Part shown: positions 13,746 through 15,062 of the stretch, in pieces
Layout: each line of letters starts with the position of its first letter
Numbering within the stretch: the stretch's first letter is position 1
From: Nitrospiria bacterium
Lineage (GTDB): Bacteria; Nitrospirota; CAKKRA01; 9FT-COMBO-42-15
NCBI GenBank assembly: GCA_919903585.1
Contig: CAKKST010000261.1
Span: 1-15,062 of the forward strand
Length of the DNA: 15,062 bases
Reading direction: 5' to 3'
Made by a program: the position numbers and the translations under genes
Notes under the pieces: generated by a model
Databases searched by the model: none
What the model was told of the DNA's origin: nothing
The model's input: only the letters and a program-made list of their open reading frames with translations

Positions 13746-14180
13746 ATGATTTGTCCAGAATGCAAACAGGAGAATATGACAGGCGCACTCTTTTGCGATG
13801 AGTGCGGCGCAAAACTCAAGGCAGAGGAAGAACCAATCGCAGCATCTGCTGTATCCGGCAATGTCAAGATTGTGCTTAAGCCGTCAGGAGAGGAGATATC
13901 TCTTCCTGACAAGACAGAGATAACAATGGGAAGGGAAGACCCTGTAAGCGGAATATTCCCGGATGTAGACTTTACGCCTTATGGCGGCGATGAGGGCGGT
14001 GTGTCAAGGCTTCATGCAAAGATAGTAAAGGAAGGCGATGTTTATAAGATTGAAGACCTTGGCTCAACAAACGCCACTGCTGTAAACAAGCAGCGCCTTT
14101 CTCCTCACACACCTGTTATGCTGAAGAGCGGGGATGAGGTAAGATTCGGCAAAGTCACCTTTGAGTTCAAGGCAGCGTAA
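13746..14180 (+). CDS. Zinc-ribbon FHA domain protein
   Basis: A 144-residue cytoplasmic protein. The N-terminal zinc ribbon has C3xxC6 and C17xxC20 (CPEC...CDEC). After a short Ala/Glu linker, residues about 38-142 form an FHA domain with the phospho-Thr-binding signature: G62-R63, S87-R88-L89-H90, then S107-T108-N109 and N114. The last loop reads GSTNAT instead of the usual GSTNGT. FHA domains recognise phosphothreonine, so this protein is a likely reader of the phosphorylation that the PP2C protein erases. The ribosome site AAAGGAGG is 7 nt before the ATG. The zinc ribbon is of the same double CxxC type as in the phosphatase protein. Confidence 0.92.
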   Translation: MICPECKQENMTGALFCDECGAKLKAEEEPIAASAVSGNVKIVLKPSGEEISLPDKTEITMGREDPVSGIFPDVDFTPYGGDEGGVSRLHAKIVKEGDVYKIEDLGSTNATAVNKQRLSPHTPVMLKSGDEVRFGKVTFEFKAA

Positions 14181-14191
14181 ATAAAAAGGGG

Positions 14192-14252
14192 CAGGGGTCA
14201 AGCGGCAAGGGTCAAGAAAATACATGTCCCTGACCCTTGACCCATGACCCTG
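14192..14252. repeat. Imperfect palindrome with GGGTCA/TGACCC units
   Basis: A perfect inner 9-bp stem pairs CAAGGGTCA (14206-14214) with TGACCCTTG (14231-14239). An outer partial stem pairs GGGGTCA (14194-14200) with TGACCCT (14245-14251), one pair being G·T. It lies between the two FHA genes, ending 8 bp before the GGAGG site of the last gene. It belongs to a different repeat family from the elements flanking the VWA gene. Confidence 0.6.
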
Positions 14253-14270
14253 TAATATTTGGAGGCAATC

Positions 14271-15062
14271 ATGTCTGGAAGATGGAAGGTAATATTCTAT
14301 TTCTGTGCCGGCGCATTGGGGGGGCTCGGGAGCTGGGCATTTGTCCTTTTCCTGTTAAATAAGGACTTCTTAAACCCCTTAACGTCGCATATCATCCTCG
14401 GCGCTGTTGTCGGCCTGCATATAGGCTCTTATATATGGTCTGTGGAGGCGATTGTGGCAAGGCAGAGGTATCAGGCCATAAGAGGCGCTGTATATGGCGG
14501 CATCTCAGGGATCATCGGCGGCGGTATAGGCGGGCTCTTTGGTGCGACAATTTTTACTGCCATTGGAGAATTTGTTGTAGATAGAATGGCTGCCCTCTCT
14601 GAGATTGGCGTATATCTTGGCCTTGCTTTGGGGTGGGGGCTGCTTGGCCTCTTTATTGGCATGAGCGGTGGTATAGCCGAGCGGTCATGGAAGAAGGTTA
14701 TTTATGGGATTATCGGAGGCGCCATTGGCGGAATTGTAGGCGGCATCATCTTTAATCTCCTGCGGAGCAACATCAATTATTCTGCTACAGCAATAGGGCT
14801 TGCCCTATTAGGCGGCTCCATCGGCCTTGGCATAAGCCTTGTGGAAGAGGCCTTTGCAACAGTAAAGATAAAGATAATAAAAGGCAGAAATGAGGGAAGG
14901 GAATTTATTGTCGCCAAGAATCTTATATCCATTGGAAGGGATGACCGCTGCGATGTCTGCCTCTCAGGAAATGAAGGCGTTGCATTACAGCATGCAAAGA
15001 TCATTATCAACAATAAGGCCTTTGAGATGCAGGAGACAGGCGGCGGCACAGGGGTTTATGTA
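14271..15062 (+). CDS. Multi-pass membrane protein with C-terminal FHA domain (partial)
   Basis: An open frame of 264 codons that runs off the window end. The ATG at 14271 follows GGAGG by 5 nt. About six hydrophobic helices are seen (roughly 5-29, 39-60, 72-100, 112-132, 143-163 and 172-192), several unusually rich in Gly with GxxxG spacing (GGISGIIGGGIGGLFG). After residue 197 a soluble FHA domain begins: KIIKGRNEGREFIVAKNLISIGRDDRCDVCL, with G222-R223 and a QHAK segment (240-243) where S-R-x-H is usual. The C-terminus is missing, so completeness of the binding loop is unknown. It probably anchors phospho-Thr recognition to the inner membrane, on the same operon as the soluble FHA protein. 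Confidence 0.85.
   Translation, partial: MSGRWKVIFYFCAGALGGLGSWAFVLFLLNKDFLNPLTSHIILGAVVGLHIGSYIWSVEAIVARQRYQAIRGAVYGGISGIIGGGIGGLFGATIFTAIGEFVVDRMAALSEIGVYLGLALGWGLLGLFIGMSGGIAERSWKKVIYGIIGGAIGGIVGGIIFNLLRSNINYSATAIGLALLGGSIGLGISLVEEAFATVKIKIIKGRNEGREFIVAKNLISIGRDDRCDVCLSGNEGVALQHAKIIINNKAFEMQETGGGTGVYV

Noticed and set aside
14471..15049. Minus-strand frames of 63 and 90 codons near the window end
   Set aside because: They oppose a long plus-strand frame with a ribosome site, membrane helices and an FHA domain that continues past the window end.

Overview
The window looks chromosomal and comes from a Gram-negative (diderm) bacterium. It has a lipobox lipoprotein, an outer-membrane barrel ending in Phe, several Sec signal peptides, a sigma54 activator and clear sigma54 (-24/-12) promoters. 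Base composition is moderate to slightly AT-rich, with heavy use of AGG/AGA (Arg) and ATA (Ile) codons. Gene content and the many palindromic intergenic repeats fit a Nitrospirota- or Deltaproteobacteria-like lineage, but I cannot fix the taxon from sequence alone. There is no CRISPR array, rRNA or transposase.

Layout. 1-1057: a minus-strand tRNA operon, transcribed as Pro(TGG), Arg(CCG), His(GTG), Arg(TCT). Its spacers hold AT-rich hairpins, and a 181-bp MITE-like palindromic element lies between its promoter region and the next gene. 1058-4408: a three-gene plus-strand operon of sensor kinase, small lipoprotein and sigma54-dependent response regulator, with the architecture of the enterobacterial QseE/QseG/QseF (GlrK/YfhG/GlrR) system. 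4409-4889: a sigma54 promoter drives a short (about 310 nt) transcript with a 70-residue reading frame and ends at a strong terminator. 4972-5622: an outer-membrane barrel protein with its own sigma70 promoter. 5685-6806 (minus): a signal-peptide DUF4410/DUF3313-like protein followed by a membrane-anchored NTF2-like protein. 6936-8536: a metallo-beta-lactamase-fold hydrolase, probably on a leaderless mRNA, then a LysR regulator broken by a one-base frameshift. 8601-10352: a secreted FecR-domain protein with an extremely Trp-rich segment and a charged tail. 10550 to the window end: a sigma54-driven phospho-signalling cluster of (pseudokinase + zinc ribbon)-PP2C phosphatase, a von Willebrand A protein with a perfect MIDAS, a zinc-ribbon FHA protein, and a multi-pass membrane protein with a C-terminal FHA domain cut by the window edge.

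How the parts may work together. The sigma54 response regulator is the only enhancer-binding protein visible, and the window has two well-formed -24/-12 promoters: one just after its operon, one before the PP2C/VWA/FHA cluster. I infer, but cannot prove, that this two-component system controls both. In the 3' cluster the phosphatase has its metal-binding acidic motifs, whereas the kinase-like half has lost the HRD and DFG aspartates and carries a four-Cys zinc ribbon where the ATP-binding lysine region should be. FHA domains bind phospho-threonine, so a real kinase is expected outside the window. The cluster may be a membrane-tethered phospho-Thr relay related in logic, though not identical in layout, to known vWA/PP2C/kinase triads.

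The intergenic DNA is also notable. At least five palindromic repeat families occur in 15 kb, and several touch function: a -35 box inside a MITE end, a stop codon inside a palindrome arm, and two copies of one G/C-rich repeat flanking the VWA gene.
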